Shown: piece after piece, positions 8,869 through 16,560 of the stretch
How positions within the stretch are numbered: the stretch's first letter is position 1
How the letters are laid out: every line of letters starts with the position of its first letter
Assembly (NCBI GenBank): GCA_046728935.1
Contig: JBKPFS010000150.1
Coordinates: 1 to 32,191, forward strand
Length of the DNA stretch: 32,191 nucleotides
Source: DATAFO01 sp046728935
Lineage (GTDB): Bacteria; Actinomycetota; Thermoleophilia; Solirubrobacterales; 70-9
Direction: 5' to 3'
Notes under the pieces: generated by a model
Told to the model about the DNA's origin: nothing
The model's database searches: none
What the model saw: only the letters and a program-made list of their open reading frames with translations
Made by a program: the position numbers and the translations under genes

Positions 8869-9555
8869 ATGGGCGACGGCAAGGACGCGGGGGGCTGGGC
8901 GGAGACGGTCCGGGGGCTGGCCGCGAAGCGCGGCCTCCGCTACGAGGAAATCGGCGGGCTGAACCCCAAGGGCGGGCCCGCCGCGCTCTGTCCGGGCGGC
9001 ACGAACAGGATCACCGGCGAGCTGGCCGAGGGGTTCTGGGGGGCGTCGTGCGATGCCGACGAGCGCGAGGAGGGGGGTCTGTTCTCGCGCAAGACCGTGT
9101 TGCCGCGATCGGTGCTCGCCAAGGCCCACATGCCCGATCTCGCCCGGGTGGTGCCGCTGTTCAACGTCGAGTCGGTCGAGGCCCACGAGCGTGTGGAGCA
9201 GCTCGCCTCGAGGCGGAAGGTCGAGTTCGAGAGCATCGAGTTCAACCGCCGCTTCCTCGCCACGGTTCCAGCCGATTACGACCCCGTCGCGCTGCGCGAG
9301 CTGTTCAGCCCCGGCTTCCTCGACTGGGTCGCTCGAATCGAGGACGAGATCGACTTCGGGATCACGGAGGGCCAGCTGTTCTTCCTCTGGCGCCTGCGTG
9401 AGCGGACCGCCGACGAGTACGAGGCCGCGCTCGACAACGCCGGGCAGCTGTTCAAGCGGGTTCAGAGCGAGATGGAGGAGAGCGGGCTGCACACGTACCG
9501 GCCCGGACCCTGGCACGCCGGCCTCGAGCAGTTCCCCGACGGCGGAGGCGGCTGA
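8869..9555 (+). CDS. Unrecognised soluble protein of 228 residues
   Basis: I do not recognise the family. ATG 8869 follows the SCP2 stop by 13 bases with only a weak CGGG ahead of it, so the two genes are probably co-transcribed. The protein has no signal peptide or membrane segment. The N-terminal third holds GLNPKGGPAALCPGGTNRITGEL and GASCDADE, giving two cysteines; the C-terminal half is acidic and helical (ELFSPGFLDWVARIEDEIDFG, LFFLWRLRERTADEYEAAL). Codon usage, with strong GC at third positions, matches its neighbours, supporting a real gene. The next gene follows after 23 bases. Cytoplasmic location is inferred. Confidence 0.75.
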   Translation: MGDGKDAGGWAETVRGLAAKRGLRYEEIGGLNPKGGPAALCPGGTNRITGELAEGFWGASCDADEREEGGLFSRKTVLPRSVLAKAHMPDLARVVPLFNVESVEAHERVEQLASRRKVEFESIEFNRRFLATVPADYDPVALRELFSPGFLDWVARIEDEIDFGITEGQLFFLWRLRERTADEYEAALDNAGQLFKRVQSEMEESGLHTYRPGPWHAGLEQFPDGGGG

Positions 9556-9578
9556 CGAGCCCGTGCCTCCAGCGCTTC

Positions 9579-10199
9579 GTGCTCGAGCATCTGCCGCCGC
9601 CGCCGAGCCGGGTGCTCGAGGTGGGCTGCGGAGCCGGCGACCTCGCGCGCGCGATGGCCGCGGCGGGCCACGAGGTGGTCGCCATCGACCCCGAGGCGCC
9701 GGAGGGGGCGATGTTCCGCCGGGTTCGCCTGGAGGAGTTCTCGGACGAGCGCGGATTCGAGGCGGCCGTCGCCAGCCGCTCGCTCCACCACATCGAGGAC
9801 CTCGATGGAGCGATCGAGAGGCTCGCCTCCATGCTCCACCCGGGGAGCCCGCTGGTCGTCAACGAGTTCGCCTGGGACCGCTTCGACGAGCAGACCGCGG
9901 GCTGGTACCGGGGCCGCATGCGCAAGCTCGGCAATGACGCCGCGGCGCCGGTGGGCGCGGAGGCGACCGCGTCGTTGGCAGCCTGTCGCGAGTGGTGGCG
10001 GGCGGAGCACCATGACCTGCACGGGTTCGGGGAGATACGCGCCGCGCTCGATCGACGCTTCGCGGAGCGCCACCTGAGCTGGCATCCCTACCTGTACCGC
10101 GACCTCACAGAGACCGACCGCGCCGAGGAGGAGCGGCTGATCGAATCGGGCGAGATCCGCGCCGTCGGGTTTCGCTTCGTCGGCGAGCTGCGCGCCTAG
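9579..10199 (+). CDS. Class I SAM-dependent methyltransferase
   Basis: A 206-residue methyltransferase with a Rossmann fold. Motif I is clear near the N-terminus (VLEVGCGAGDLARAM, about residues 12-26), followed by the acidic residue ending strand 2 (VVAIDPEAPEG) that would bind the ribose of S-adenosylmethionine, and the motif IV/post-IV region (AAVASRSLHHIEDLDGAIERL, then LHPGSPLVVNEF). The C-terminal half contains WYRGRMRKLG and several Trp/His residues and may form the substrate lid; the acceptor is unknown. GTG 9579 is the most sensible start because upstream codons in this frame lack a start. Its TAG shares the four bases CTAG with the stop of the convergent gene at 10196. Confidence 0.88.
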   Translation: MLEHLPPPPSRVLEVGCGAGDLARAMAAAGHEVVAIDPEAPEGAMFRRVRLEEFSDERGFEAAVASRSLHHIEDLDGAIERLASMLHPGSPLVVNEFAWDRFDEQTAGWYRGRMRKLGNDAAAPVGAEATASLAACREWWRAEHHDLHGFGEIRAALDRRFAERHLSWHPYLYRDLTETDRAEEERLIESGEIRAVGFRFVGELRA

Positions 10200-11161
10200 C
10201 GCGGCGCGCGGTCCCGCATCCGGCGCCGGGCGGTGCGGTAGAAGCGGATCGTCTTGGTGAAGTTGCGTCGGTAGCGCGCGAACGTGCTCTCGTCGGGCAG
10301 CTCGAAGCCCCCGATCAGCTTGTGGGGGACGAGCTCCCAGCGATCCTCGCGCACTAGGTCGCCGCGAAGCTGGAAGTTCTCCTGCCAGGAGAAGGTCTCG
10401 TCGTGAGCGTGGGCGACTAGGCAGACGCGACCCTCGGCCAGCGGCAGGCCGGCCGCCTCGGACTCGATCACGATCCGGCGACGAGCGGGGTCGAGCTGCA
10501 CCGGCAGCCTGGCCGCGAGCGGGAAGCCGTCCGGTGCCACCCACGCGAGGACCGCGGTGCGGTGCCGGCGGCCCAGCTCCTCGGTCCGCTCGTCCCAGGC
10601 GGAGGCCCCGCCCTCCCGGGGAGGGTGAGGCTGGAGCGGTTCCTCGACGTGGCCGGAGCGCACCTCCTCCTTGTGGGAGTCGAGGATCTGTGGCGACCGG
10701 TTCGGGTCGCCGTCCGGCCAGACGAACACCCGCTCCGGCCTGACCTTGACGTAGATCCGCGTGTAGTACCAGCCGTAGAGGTTCCGCATCAGCTTCGGCG
10801 GGTGCATGTCGCGGATGCCGGGCAGCTTCTCCCACGACTCGCGCCAGTAGCGCTCCTTGTTCGCATCGAGGTCGCGGTCGTCGATCTCGGCGGTTCCCTG
10901 GACCAGCACGCGGACGTTGCTCGAGATCCCCGAGCCGGTGTGATCCGAGAAGAGCAGCGCGACGTGCGGGTTGCGGCGGGCGTCGTCTGCCTTCTTCGGA
11001 TAGCCGAGCCCCGTGGTGACGTCGATCGTCGGCGCGCCCTGCGTGTAAAACGGGGTCACGGGCCACACGATCGGCTGCTGTCGGGAGTCGAGCGTGACGT
11101 ACTCGCAGGTGATCATCCGCTCGAAGCACTCCCGCACCTCTGGGGGAAGGCTGCTGGTCAC
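10196..11161 (-). CDS. Pyridoxamine 5'-phosphate oxidase-related flavin-binding protein
   Basis: A 321-residue protein with a PPOX-like FMN/F420-binding split barrel in the first half (about residues 20-170): YVTLDSRQQPIVWPVTPFY, KADDARRNPHVALLFSD and VLVQGTAEIDD are typical strand and turn features. The second half (about 195-285) looks like a degenerate repeat of the same fold (LAWVAPDGFPLAARLPVQLD, VCLVAHAHDE), so it may be a tandem two-barrel protein. The end is basic. The GTG start at 11161 has no ribosome binding site, but TATGTT (11168-11173) lies six bases upstream, which fits leaderless transcription. Cofactor and substrate cannot be named; related proteins include F420-dependent reductases and haem- or flavin-handling enzymes. 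Confidence 0.8.
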   Translation of the reverse strand: MTSSLPPEVRECFERMITCEYVTLDSRQQPIVWPVTPFYTQGAPTIDVTTGLGYPKKADDARRNPHVALLFSDHTGSGISSNVRVLVQGTAEIDDRDLDANKERYWRESWEKLPGIRDMHPPKLMRNLYGWYYTRIYVKVRPERVFVWPDGDPNRSPQILDSHKEEVRSGHVEEPLQPHPPREGGASAWDERTEELGRRHRTAVLAWVAPDGFPLAARLPVQLDPARRRIVIESEAAGLPLAEGRVCLVAHAHDETFSWQENFQLRGDLVREDRWELVPHKLIGGFELPDESTFARYRRNFTKTIRFYRTARRRMRDRAPR

Positions 11162-11167
11162 GCCGGA

Positions 11168-11173
11168 AACATA
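11168..11173 (-). promoter_or_regulatory. -10 box (TATGTT) of the PPOX-like gene, leaderless
   Basis: TATGTT read on the minus strand fits TAnnnT and is separated from the GTG start at 11161 by six bases, the spacing expected if transcription starts at or beside the start codon. No ribosome binding site is present. Confidence 0.5.
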
Positions 11174-11179
11174 GCCGCG

Positions 11180-11193
11180 TCGGGCGCGCCCGA
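11180..11193. other. Perfect 14-bp GC palindrome between NUDIX and PPOX genes
   Basis: TCGGGCGCGCCCGA is its own reverse complement. It lies just downstream of the NUDIX stop (11207) and just upstream of the -10 box of the PPOX-like gene. It could be a dyad operator or part of a weak terminator; in such GC-rich DNA chance is also possible. Confidence 0.3.
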
Positions 11194-11206
11194 AACGGGC
11201 GTGAGG

Positions 11207-11830
11207 CTACTCGTAGCCGGGCTCGCCTGGCAGGAGGATGCGGTGATCCTCGCGGGTTCCGACGACGCGCGGGAGGATCGGCTCGATGACCCGGTCGCGC
11301 GCCGCCTCGAGCACCTCGTCCGCGCCGGCGAAGGGAAGCAGCGTCTCCAGGTTCTTGATGGTCGGGAAGACGAGCCTGATCTCGTCCTCGCGGCTCGCGT
11401 CGAGGGCGGCCCCCGGCGCGAACCAGGCCGCATCGGAGACCTCGACGCCGTCCGGGCGCGGCGGGGAGTGGGGAGGCGCGAGGGCGACGAAGAAGTGGGT
11501 GTCGAAGCGGACCGGGACAACCTCCGGCGTGATCCAACGCGACCAGGCCAGAATCTCGGCGCCGTCGCCGAGCGCGATCCCGGTCTCCTCCTCGAGCTCC
11601 CGCGCGGCGCATTGGGCCGCGCCCTCGCCCGGCTCGATCGTTCCGCCCGGGAACACCCACACGCCAGGCATGAATGCAGCGGAGTCGCTGCGCTTCACCA
11701 TCAGCACCTCGACCGCCCGCCGCTGGTGCTTCCCACCCCGGCGCAGGAGGACGATCGTCGCTGCGGGGCGGGGCTCCGCGGGGCTGGCAGGCGGCTCGGC
11801 GGCGCGTTCGCCCGGCGGGGATTCGCTCAC
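11207..11830 (-). CDS. NUDIX hydrolase
   Basis: A 207-residue NUDIX hydrolase that would cleave a nucleoside diphosphate linked to another group. The NUDIX box is complete: G63 x5 E, then x7, then RELEEETGI (about residues 63-85), with the preceding MPGVWVFPGG strand. After the box come SRWITPEVVPVRFDTHFF, resembling the NUDIX proteins related to human NUDT19 or CoA-ester pyrophosphatases, although no CoA motif can be proven. GTG 11830 is chosen because an open frame continuing upstream to 12103 would run through the divergent rubredoxin gene. TATCGT at 11838-11843 lies seven bases before this start. The first 20 residues are Pro/Ala/Glu-rich and probably flexible. Confidence 0.87.
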   Translation of the reverse strand: MSESPPGERAAEPPASPAEPRPAATIVLLRRGGKHQRRAVEVLMVKRSDSAAFMPGVWVFPGGTIEPGEGAAQCAARELEEETGIALGDGAEILAWSRWITPEVVPVRFDTHFFVALAPPHSPPRPDGVEVSDAAWFAPGAALDASREDEIRLVFPTIKNLETLLPFAGADEVLEAARDRVIEPILPRVVGTREDHRILLPGEPGYE

Positions 11831-11837
11831 CGGCAGG

Positions 11838-11843
11838 ACGATA
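11838..11843 (-). promoter_or_regulatory. -10 box (TATCGT) of the NUDIX gene, leaderless
   Basis: Read on the minus strand, TATCGT fits TAnnnT and is seven bases from GTG 11830. It overlaps by two bases the divergent -10 box of the rubredoxin gene (11842-11847). The whole intergenic space is 24 bases, which leaves no room for leaders on either side. Confidence 0.55.
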
Positions 11844-11847
11844 ACCT
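11842..11847 (+). promoter_or_regulatory. -10 box (TAACCT) of the rubredoxin gene, leaderless
   Basis: TAACCT fits TAnnnT and ends seven bases before GTG 11855. It shares two bases with the opposite-strand box of the NUDIX gene, so RNA polymerase cannot occupy both at once; the two genes would be mutually exclusive at the initiation level. Confidence 0.55.
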
Positions 11848-11854
11848 GCGGCCC

Positions 11855-12040
11855 GTGAGCACCGAAACCCAGACAAAGCAGCTCTGGGTCTGCACGTCGT
11901 GCGGCTTCATCTACGACCCCGACGATGGCGACCCCGACGGGGGCATCCCGCCCGGGACCCCGTTCGACGAGATCCCCGACGACTGGTTCTGCCCCGTCTG
12001 CGGCGCCCGCAAGGCCGACTTCGAGCCCTACGAGGAGTAG
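11855..12040 (+). CDS. Rubredoxin
   Basis: A 61-residue rubredoxin, a small cytoplasmic one-iron electron carrier. Both iron-binding pairs are present: CTSCG near residues 13-17 and CPVCG near 46-50, together with the family-typical FIYDPDDGDPDGGIPPGTPF and DDWFCP segments. The length is normal for the family. The same frame is open far upstream (to 10562), but that is antisense to the NUDIX and PPOX genes; GTG 11855 gives the standard rubredoxin N-terminus and has a -10 box seven bases before it. Partner enzymes (for example an alkane hydroxylase or flavoprotein reductase) are not nearby. Its 3' end overlaps the convergent gene ending at 12028 by 13 bases. Confidence 0.95.
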   Translation: MSTETQTKQLWVCTSCGFIYDPDDGDPDGGIPPGTPFDEIPDDWFCPVCGARKADFEPYEE

Positions 12041-12621
12041 CGGCGGGCTGAGACGACGGCGACCGCGGTAACCACCAACGCGGCCACGGTCGCGATCAGC
12101 CATCCGGGCATCCCGTCATCGCTCGGACTCTCGGCGACGGTTGGCGGTTCGGCTCCCGTTTGGGCATCCGCGACCGTCTCGCCATCCAGTTCAGCGAGCT
12201 GCAATGACGAGAGAGGCTCGGTTCCGCGGGTCAGCTGCGTATACGCGCGAGCCTGGCTCGATCGCAAGCGCACCCAGGCCAGCTGACCTTGAGGTGCGCT
12301 GACGGCGATGTAGCCCGCGTCGGGAGCGAAGACGACTGGAAAGCGCCGGGTTACATCGACATCCTCATCTGCGGATCCCCAGGTCAGGTCGACGACCGTC
12401 CACTCGGAGGCGACGCTGGGAGCGTCGAGCATCCCGACCTCCATCGTCGGCTCGATCAGCTTTATCTGAAGCTCCGGCACCGCTTCGGCGACCGTTGTCC
12501 GGCAGCCAGCGCCGCCGCACACCTCGAAGCTCGAGCCCGGCGGGAGCTTTGCGATCGCGGACGCGACGAGGCCCGCGAGCCACGTCGCGAGCACCACGGA
12601 GAGTGCGACCGCCCGAGTCAT
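12028..12621 (-). CDS. Unrecognised membrane-anchored protein
   Basis: A 197-residue protein of unknown family. The start is set at ATG 12621 (frame open to 12651); GGGGTGAG precedes it weakly. The N-terminus is a signal peptide or membrane anchor (MTRAVALSVVLATWLAGLVASA), followed by an extracytoplasmic region with two cysteines (VCGGAGC) that could form a disulfide, beta-rich stretches (WVRLRSSQARAYTQL), an acidic Thr/Pro/Ala linker and a C-terminal membrane segment (WLIATVAALVVTAVAVV) ending RRYSS. The topology resembles a type I membrane protein with a short basic tail. No operon partner: convergent with rubredoxin on one side, with a strong hairpin on the other. Confidence 0.7.
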   Translation of the reverse strand: MTRAVALSVVLATWLAGLVASAIAKLPPGSSFEVCGGAGCRTTVAEAVPELQIKLIEPTMEVGMLDAPSVASEWTVVDLTWGSADEDVDVTRRFPVVFAPDAGYIAVSAPQGQLAWVRLRSSQARAYTQLTRGTEPLSSLQLAELDGETVADAQTGAEPPTVAESPSDDGMPGWLIATVAALVVTAVAVVSARRYSS

Positions 12622-12661
12622 CCCACTCACCCCAACATACGCCGCTAGCACCGTCAGAGGT

Positions 12662-12694
12662 CCCGGGCTTCGGCGCGTCAGCTCGAAGCCCGGG
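12662..12694 (-). terminator. Strong hairpin downstream of the DUF4349 gene
   Basis: CCCGGGCTTCG (12662-12672) and CGAAGCCCGGG (12684-12694) pair perfectly over 11 bp around an 11-base loop. It starts about seven bases after the stop of the DUF4349 gene (12701). There is no T-run after it on the minus strand, so if it is a terminator it is of the U-less kind often seen in actinobacteria; it might also act as a 3'-end stabiliser. Confidence 0.6.
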
Positions 12695-12700
12695 GATGCG

Positions 12701-13873
12701 CTACGCGGCGTCGAGTGCCCGCTCGCGCTGGCGCTGGCGCATCCGATCGGCGACCATCCAGCCGAGAGCGACGAGGATCGCGAGCGGCAGGACAGCGGCG
12801 GCGCCGATCAGCAGCACTCCGGCGGCGACGGTGAGCACGCGCCCCGCGTCGTGGAGGGCATCGCCGACGCCCCAGTCGCCACCGCCACCGCCAGCGACGC
12901 TCTCGTCCGCGGTGATCGTGATGCTCACCGGAACCAGCCGGACCCGCTGTTGCGCGGCACCCAGGTCCTCCTGCGCTGCGTCGAGCTCCGCCTCAACGAT
13001 CCGCAGCTGCGCCTTGATCGCCTCGCGCTCCGCCTCGGTCGTGGCGTCCTCGAGCTTGCGAAGTAGCCGGTCCCGCGCCGCCGTATAGGCGGCGATTCGG
13101 CGCTTCGCGTCGGTGAACCGGGTCGTGATGTCCTTCGTCCCGTCGGTCCGCGAGACCACGTGGCCCAGGTCGGAGAGTCCAGCGACCGCTGCCTGGAGCT
13201 CACCCGCCGGAACCCGGATGTCGAAGTTCGCCCGTCCCGGCTTCGCGTCCTCGACGCTGGGATCCCCGCCCGAAACGTCCGACTTCAGGACGAAGCCGCC
13301 GTGATCGTCGACCACGTCCAGCACCCCGTCGGCCGCGTCGCGGAAGTCCTCGGGCGCGGTGGCCAGCGCGAGATCGACGTCCTGGGCGATCTTGCCGTGG
13401 GGGCGCCCGGCGCCGGACGCCGCCGGTTCGATGGACCGCCGCACGCCGTTTGCGTTGAACTTCTCAAGGGCCTGGGCTTCCGCGGCGCCACCGGCAGCGG
13501 CGTTGGGAGCTGGGGCGGCCTCGTTCGCCTTGGCTTCCCCGCCGGCATCCTCGCTCAAGGCCGTCGGTCCACCGGCCTCGTCCGGCGATTCCGTCTGCAG
13601 CGAGCCGATGCCCACGACGAGGGCGATGACGGCGGCGAGACCACCGGCGGGCGCAAGGACCGTGATCGGCCGCCAGCGTGGCCTTGAGCGCGCGTCGCCA
13701 GCGTCGCGCGACAACCGGTCGCGGCTCGCCCGTCCCCTGCCTGCCCTACGCGCCCCGAGTTCGCCGCCGGGCGGGAAGCCGGCGGCGGCCCACTCGTCGA
13801 GCTTGCGGGAGAACTCGGGGTCGATCTTCGGGCGCTCCGCGCGTAGCTCGCGCTCGAGCTCGTCAAGCCTCAT
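12701..13873 (-). CDS. DUF4349 membrane protein, likely partner (anti-sigma-like) of the adjacent sigma factor
   Basis: A 390-residue protein. ATG 13873 is preferred over GTG 13882 because AGGAG lies eight bases upstream. It has a charged cytoplasmic N-terminus (MRLDELERELRAERPKID, about residues 1-65), a membrane segment (about 70-90, ITVLAPAGGLAAVIALVVG), a low-complexity Ala/Glu linker, then the DUF4349 domain (about 155-320): DVDLALATAPEDFRDAADGV, FDIRVPAGELQAAVAGLSDLG and a coiled-coil (TEAEREAIKAQLRIVEAELD). A Gly-rich stretch and a second membrane segment (VLTVAAGVLLIGAAAVL) precede a basic tail. It overlaps the sigma factor stop by 11 bases, so translation is coupled. The N-terminus and gene order suggest, but do not prove, that it restrains the sigma factor. 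Confidence 0.85.
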   Translation of the reverse strand: MRLDELERELRAERPKIDPEFSRKLDEWAAAGFPPGGELGARRAGRGRASRDRLSRDAGDARSRPRWRPITVLAPAGGLAAVIALVVGIGSLQTESPDEAGGPTALSEDAGGEAKANEAAPAPNAAAGGAAEAQALEKFNANGVRRSIEPAASGAGRPHGKIAQDVDLALATAPEDFRDAADGVLDVVDDHGGFVLKSDVSGGDPSVEDAKPGRANFDIRVPAGELQAAVAGLSDLGHVVSRTDGTKDITTRFTDAKRRIAAYTAARDRLLRKLEDATTEAEREAIKAQLRIVEAELDAAQEDLGAAQQRVRLVPVSITITADESVAGGGGGDWGVGDALHDAGRVLTVAAGVLLIGAAAVLPLAILVALGWMVADRMRQRQRERALDAA

Positions 13874-14471
13874 CGCATGCACTCCTCAGCTTCTCGAGCA
13901 CGCGATGAAGCCGCGTGCCCGCGTTGGTCTCGGTGGTCCCGATGACGACGGCGATCTCGGCGTTGGTGAGCGCCGCGAAGAACTTCAGCGCCACCAGCTC
14001 GCGCTCGCGCGCCGACAGCTCGCCCATCGCCTGGCGGAGCGCCGCGCGCCGCAGGGACACCTCGGCGGCCTCGTCGGCCGGAACGGCGGCGTCGTCCGCG
14101 GGCTCGGCGACCAGCTCGGTGTGGCGCCGACGCCGCCGCAGCTCGTCGAGCGCCGCGTTTCGGGCGATGCCGAAGAGCCAGGCGCGGCGCGTGCCGCGCT
14201 TGGGATTGAAGCTCTTGCGCCTGCGGTAGGCGCGTTCGAACGCCTGCGCCGTCACGTCCTCGGCGGCCGAGCGATCCCGCACGAGCCCTGCGACGTAGGC
14301 GAAGACGTCGTTGCGGCTCGAGCGATAGAGCTCGACGAATGCGGCCTCCGCCTCGCTCGGCGCCTGGGCCGCCGGTGCCACGAGCGTCTCCTCCACGCCC
14401 GTACTACGCGCGAGCTCCGAATCCATCACATGCAGTATCGGCTCGAACCCGCGATTCGACATGTATGTCAT
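13863..14471 (-). CDS. ECF-type RNA polymerase sigma factor
   Basis: A 202-residue extracytoplasmic-function sigma factor. ATG 14471 is supported by GGGAG (14477-14481) five bases upstream; internal ATGs at 14462 and 14426 are alternatives. Region 2 covers about residues 45-115 (FVELYRSSRNDVFAYVAGLV, DVTAQAFERAYRR, WLFGIARNAALDELRRRRR) and region 4 about 140-198 (LRQAMGELSARERELVALKF, helix-turn-helix LTNAEIAVVIGTTETNAGTRLHR). It would direct RNA polymerase to a small regulon. GACATGTATGTC (14458-14469), an inverted repeat with 5-bp arms, lies over the first codons and would fall in the promoter if the start were 14426. The gene is coupled to the DUF4349 membrane protein. Confidence 0.92.
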   Translation of the reverse strand: MTYMSNRGFEPILHVMDSELARSTGVEETLVAPAAQAPSEAEAAFVELYRSSRNDVFAYVAGLVRDRSAAEDVTAQAFERAYRRRKSFNPKRGTRRAWLFGIARNAALDELRRRRRHTELVAEPADDAAVPADEAAEVSLRRAALRQAMGELSARERELVALKFFAALTNAEIAVVIGTTETNAGTRLHRVLEKLRSACDEA

Positions 14472-14516
14472 GTCAACTCCCGGCCTCGTCGCTTACGGCT
14501 CGCCGTGTTTCCCTAC

Positions 14517-14534
14517 CCAGCCACACGCGGCTGG
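14517..14534 (-). terminator. Weak hairpin after bioA
   Basis: CCAGCC (14517-14522) and GGCTGG (14529-14534) form a 6-bp stem with a 6-base loop about 24 bases beyond the bioA stop. No T-run follows, so the terminator assignment is tentative. Confidence 0.3.
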
Positions 14535-14557
14535 AGTCGGCGCCGTCGCCGGGAGGC

Positions 14558-15889
<1,332 letters not shown>

Positions 15890-15897
15890 CCGAGCCG

Positions 15898-15903
15898 ACC
15901 ATA
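15898..15903 (-). promoter_or_regulatory. -10 box (TATGGT) of bioA
   Basis: TATGGT on the minus strand fits TAnnnT and lies eight bases before ATG 15889, consistent with a leaderless or nearly leaderless message. No ribosome binding site or clear -35 box is visible. Confidence 0.5.
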
Positions 15904-15990
15904 GAACCGCGACCGGAGGGAAAAGCGCCAGGCGGGTTCGACCCAATTTGCGCGGCGCCCGCGCCGGTCTGTGACGCACGTACACATCGC

Positions 15991-16038
15991 TTCCACTTGC
16001 GAAATAGTTGTGAATGTGCAATCATTTCGTCAGTGGAA
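15991..16038. promoter_or_regulatory. Long imperfect inverted repeat over the marR promoter and start (putative operator)
   Basis: The arms 15991-16005 and 16024-16038 (TTCCACTTGCGAAAT and ATTTCGTCAGTGGAA) match as inverted repeats at 13 of 15 positions around an 18-base centre. Inside are a TTGCGA (15997-16002) and, 17 bases on, AATCAT (16020-16025), which could be -35 and -10 of a promoter whose transcript begins about GTG 16033. MarR proteins bind inverted repeats over their own promoters, so autoregulation is the obvious reading; a hairpin hiding the start codon is another. Confidence 0.55.
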
Positions 16039-16560
16039 CCAACGACCGTCGAGAAACCGGCGAAGAGTGAGGTGCGGGTCACGGCCGCCGACAGGGAGCT
16101 CGGGCTGCGGCTCGGCGCGGTGATGCTGCGCTGCCTCAGCTCCGACGGTGGAGCGGTGGTCCAGGCGCTCGATGAGAGCGGGATCAGCTTCATCCAGATG
16201 AAGGTTCTGGTGACCCTCGCCGGGGAGCACGACGAGCCTCCGACCGTGAAGTACCTCTCCGAGTCGCTCGGGCTCTCGCTCGCCTCGGCGAGCCGCGCCG
16301 TCGACGGCCTTGTGAAGCGCAAGCTCCTCACTCGCACCGAGGACGACCAGGATCGGCGCGTTCGACGGCTCGCGCTCACCGACGCGGGCCACAGCCTCTC
16401 CCACCGCATCCTCACCGCTCGCCTCGAGGGGCTCGGCAGATTCGCTGCCTCGCTGTCCGCCGCCGAGCGGACGAAGCTCGAAAGCGCGCTCGACCTGCTG
16501 CTCGAGCGCGAGGAGATCGCCGAGGTCTATCGCCAGTACCGCAAGGAGGCTCGCCGATGA
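16033..16560 (+). CDS. MarR family transcriptional regulator
   Basis: A 175-residue winged-helix regulator. Recognisable: the helical dimerisation part (ELGLRLGAVMLRCLSS), the recognition region (VKYLSESLGLSLASASRAVDGLVKRKLL, about residues 75-105) and the wing (TRTEDDQDRRVRRLALTDAG). GTG 16033 is chosen as start; TTG 15997 is in frame but sits in the left arm of the inverted repeat. ATG of the following MFS gene overlaps its stop (ATGA), the standard arrangement of a MarR repressor with the transporter it controls. It is divergent from bioA, with 143 bases between the starts. The ligand is unknown. Confidence 0.9.
   Translation: MEPTTVEKPAKSEVRVTAADRELGLRLGAVMLRCLSSDGGAVVQALDESGISFIQMKVLVTLAGEHDEPPTVKYLSESLGLSLASASRAVDGLVKRKLLTRTEDDQDRRVRRLALTDAGHSLSHRILTARLEGLGRFAASLSAAERTKLESALDLLLEREEIAEVYRQYRKEARR

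Noticed and set aside
10562..11854. N-terminal extension of the rubredoxin frame
   Set aside because: It is antisense to the NUDIX and PPOX genes; rubredoxins are about 55-60 residues and GTG 11855 gives exactly that.
9462..11876. 804-codon open frame on the minus strand
   Set aside because: It runs antisense to the methyltransferase and through the PPOX and NUDIX genes in another frame; its product is Arg/Ala/Pro-rich low complexity typical of shadow frames in GC-rich DNA.
14458..14476. GACAT/ATGTC inverted repeat and TTGACA as a sigma factor promoter
   Set aside because: No -10 box is found 16-19 bases downstream, and with the preferred start at 14471 most of it is coding sequence.
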